Positions 63,410 to 64,000 of a stretch of DNA of 64,000 nucleotides are shown in pieces. The stretch is from Paracoccus zhejiangensis (GTDB taxonomy: Bacteria > Pseudomonadota > Alphaproteobacteria > Rhodobacterales > Rhodobacteraceae): NCBI RefSeq assembly GCF_002847445.1, contig NZ_CP025430.1:744001-808000 (forward strand), in the 5' to 3' direction. Made by a program: the position numbers and the translations under genes. The stretch's first letter is position 1. Every line of letters starts with the position of its first letter. Under the pieces are notes generated by a model. That model was not told the DNA's origin. It ran no database searches and worked only from the letters and a program-made list of their open reading frames with translations.

Positions 63410-64000
63410 TTACGGACCCGAGGCCCCCGCCGCGGTCCGGCCCATCAGCACCGCATGGATATCCTCTGCCGCATCGCGGCCCTCGGCCACGCCGGTCACG
63501 GTCAGGTCGTCGCCGCCTGCCGCGCAGTCGCCGCCGGCCCAGACCCCGGCAAGGCTGGTGCGCCCCGGCCCGGTGACGGCGATCTTGCCGCCACTGAGCG
63601 CGATGCCGTCAGGCGCGCCGTCCAGCCGCTGGCCGATGGCGCGGAACAGTTGGTCGGCCTTCAGGCGGAAATGCTCGGTGGTGTTCAGTGAGCCGTCGGG
63701 CATGTCCTCGGTATAGGCGAACTCGACCTCGCGCACCGCACCATTGCCATGCACCGCGATCGGCATGGCGTTGCAGAGGATGCGTACGCCGGACGAGGTG
63801 GCGTGGTGCTGTTCGTGATCGCTGGCGCCCATGCGCTCCTGCCCGCGGCGATAGACGATGGTGACATTCTCGGCGCCCAAGAGCTTCGACTGCACTGCCG
63901 CATCCACCGCCGTCATGCCGCCGCCGATCACCACCACATCGCGGCCGACGGGCAGGGTTGCCAGATCTTCGGCCTGCCGCAGGTCGCGGATGAAATCCAC
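63410..64000 (-). CDS. preT: NAD-dependent dihydropyrimidine dehydrogenase subunit PreT, partial
   Basis: The visible 196 codons are the C-terminal part of a GltD-like NAD(P)H/FAD flavoprotein; the start lies beyond the right edge. VVVIGGGMTAVDAAVQSKLLGAENVTIVYRRGQERMGAS is the NADH-binding Rossmann unit and GVWAGGDCAAGGDDLTVTGVAEGRDAAEDIH is the C-terminal FAD motif. PreT takes electrons from NADH and hands them to PreA. The PreA gene on the same strand, one gene downstream, fixes the identity. Ends in TAA at 63410. Confidence 0.88.
   Translation of the reverse strand: MDFIRDLRQAEDLATLPVGRDVVVIGGGMTAVDAAVQSKLLGAENVTIVYRRGQERMGASDHEQHHATSSGVRILCNAMPIAVHGNGAVREVEFAYTEDMPDGSLNTTEHFRLKADQLFRAIGQRLDGAPDGIALSGGKIAVTGPGRTSLAGVWAGGDCAAGGDDLTVTGVAEGRDAAEDIHAVLMGRTAAGASGP

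Overview
The window reads as chromosome of a high-GC alphaproteobacterium of the Rhodobacteraceae, most likely a Paracoccus. The pointers are the hemN / fnrP / ccoNOQP / ccoGHIS block with perfect FNR boxes, an F1-only ATP synthase operon (atpHAGDC), a complete beta-hydroxyaspartate-cycle cluster (bhcRABCD), and quinohemoprotein amine dehydrogenase genes. Coding density is very high: no gene-free stretch exceeds about 300 bases, and I saw no tRNA, rRNA, CRISPR array, insertion sequence or prophage. Most of this is core metabolism.

Layout. 1-2.6 kb: amine dehydrogenase alpha subunit (cut by the left edge), divergent from a flavin monooxygenase resembling its cofactor-maturation enzyme QhpG. 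2.5-12.9 kb: microaerobic respiration, namely hemN, the oxygen sensor fnrP, cbb3 oxidase ccoNOQP and its assembly operon ccoGHIS, with three near-identical FNR boxes. 13.2-18.1 kb: atpHAGDC. 18.3-29.8 kb: mixed housekeeping and small-molecule genes (H-type lectin, hydrolase, DsbA-fold isomerase, prs, GNAT, an odd SHMT-like enzyme with its LysR regulator, purD, xseA, MFS exporter, eda). 30-33.6 kb: an MttB-family methyltransferase, then rpsB-tsf. 33.8-39.5 kb: a LuxR solo and the periplasmic glucan operon opgG-opgH-opgC. 39.7-43 kb: cmk, a purine permease and an HPP-CBS membrane protein. 43-49.9 kb: bhcR and the bhcABCD operon, followed by a second nucleobase permease. 49.9-52.8 kb: a PepSY / cytochrome b561 / membrane-tethered LuxR operon and an unrecognised secreted protein. 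52.9-60.8 kb: thiE-like, trmJ-like, ctaA, M32 carboxypeptidase, flavocytochrome c sulfide dehydrogenase and a Kef-type antiporter. 60.8-64 kb: preA and preT (cut by the right edge) with a glycosyltransferase gene lodged between them.

How the genes work together. FnrP senses low oxygen and should switch on hemN (heme without oxygen) and both cco operons; ctaA, the cytochromes and the ATP synthase add to a respiration theme. The bhc operon converts two glyoxylate plus ammonia-derived nitrogen to oxaloacetate, so C2 compounds can be assimilated without carbon loss. Two purine/nucleobase permeases lie either side of it, and purine breakdown can yield glyoxylate. PreT/PreA start reductive pyrimidine breakdown.

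The items I would look at first are the PepSY-cytochrome b561-membrane LuxR operon (a plausible redox-responsive membrane regulator), the SHMT-fold enzyme that has lost the canonical SHMT catalytic residues, the glycosyltransferase inserted in preTA, and the almost leaderless hemN promoter. All family assignments come from reading motifs by eye; no database search was run.
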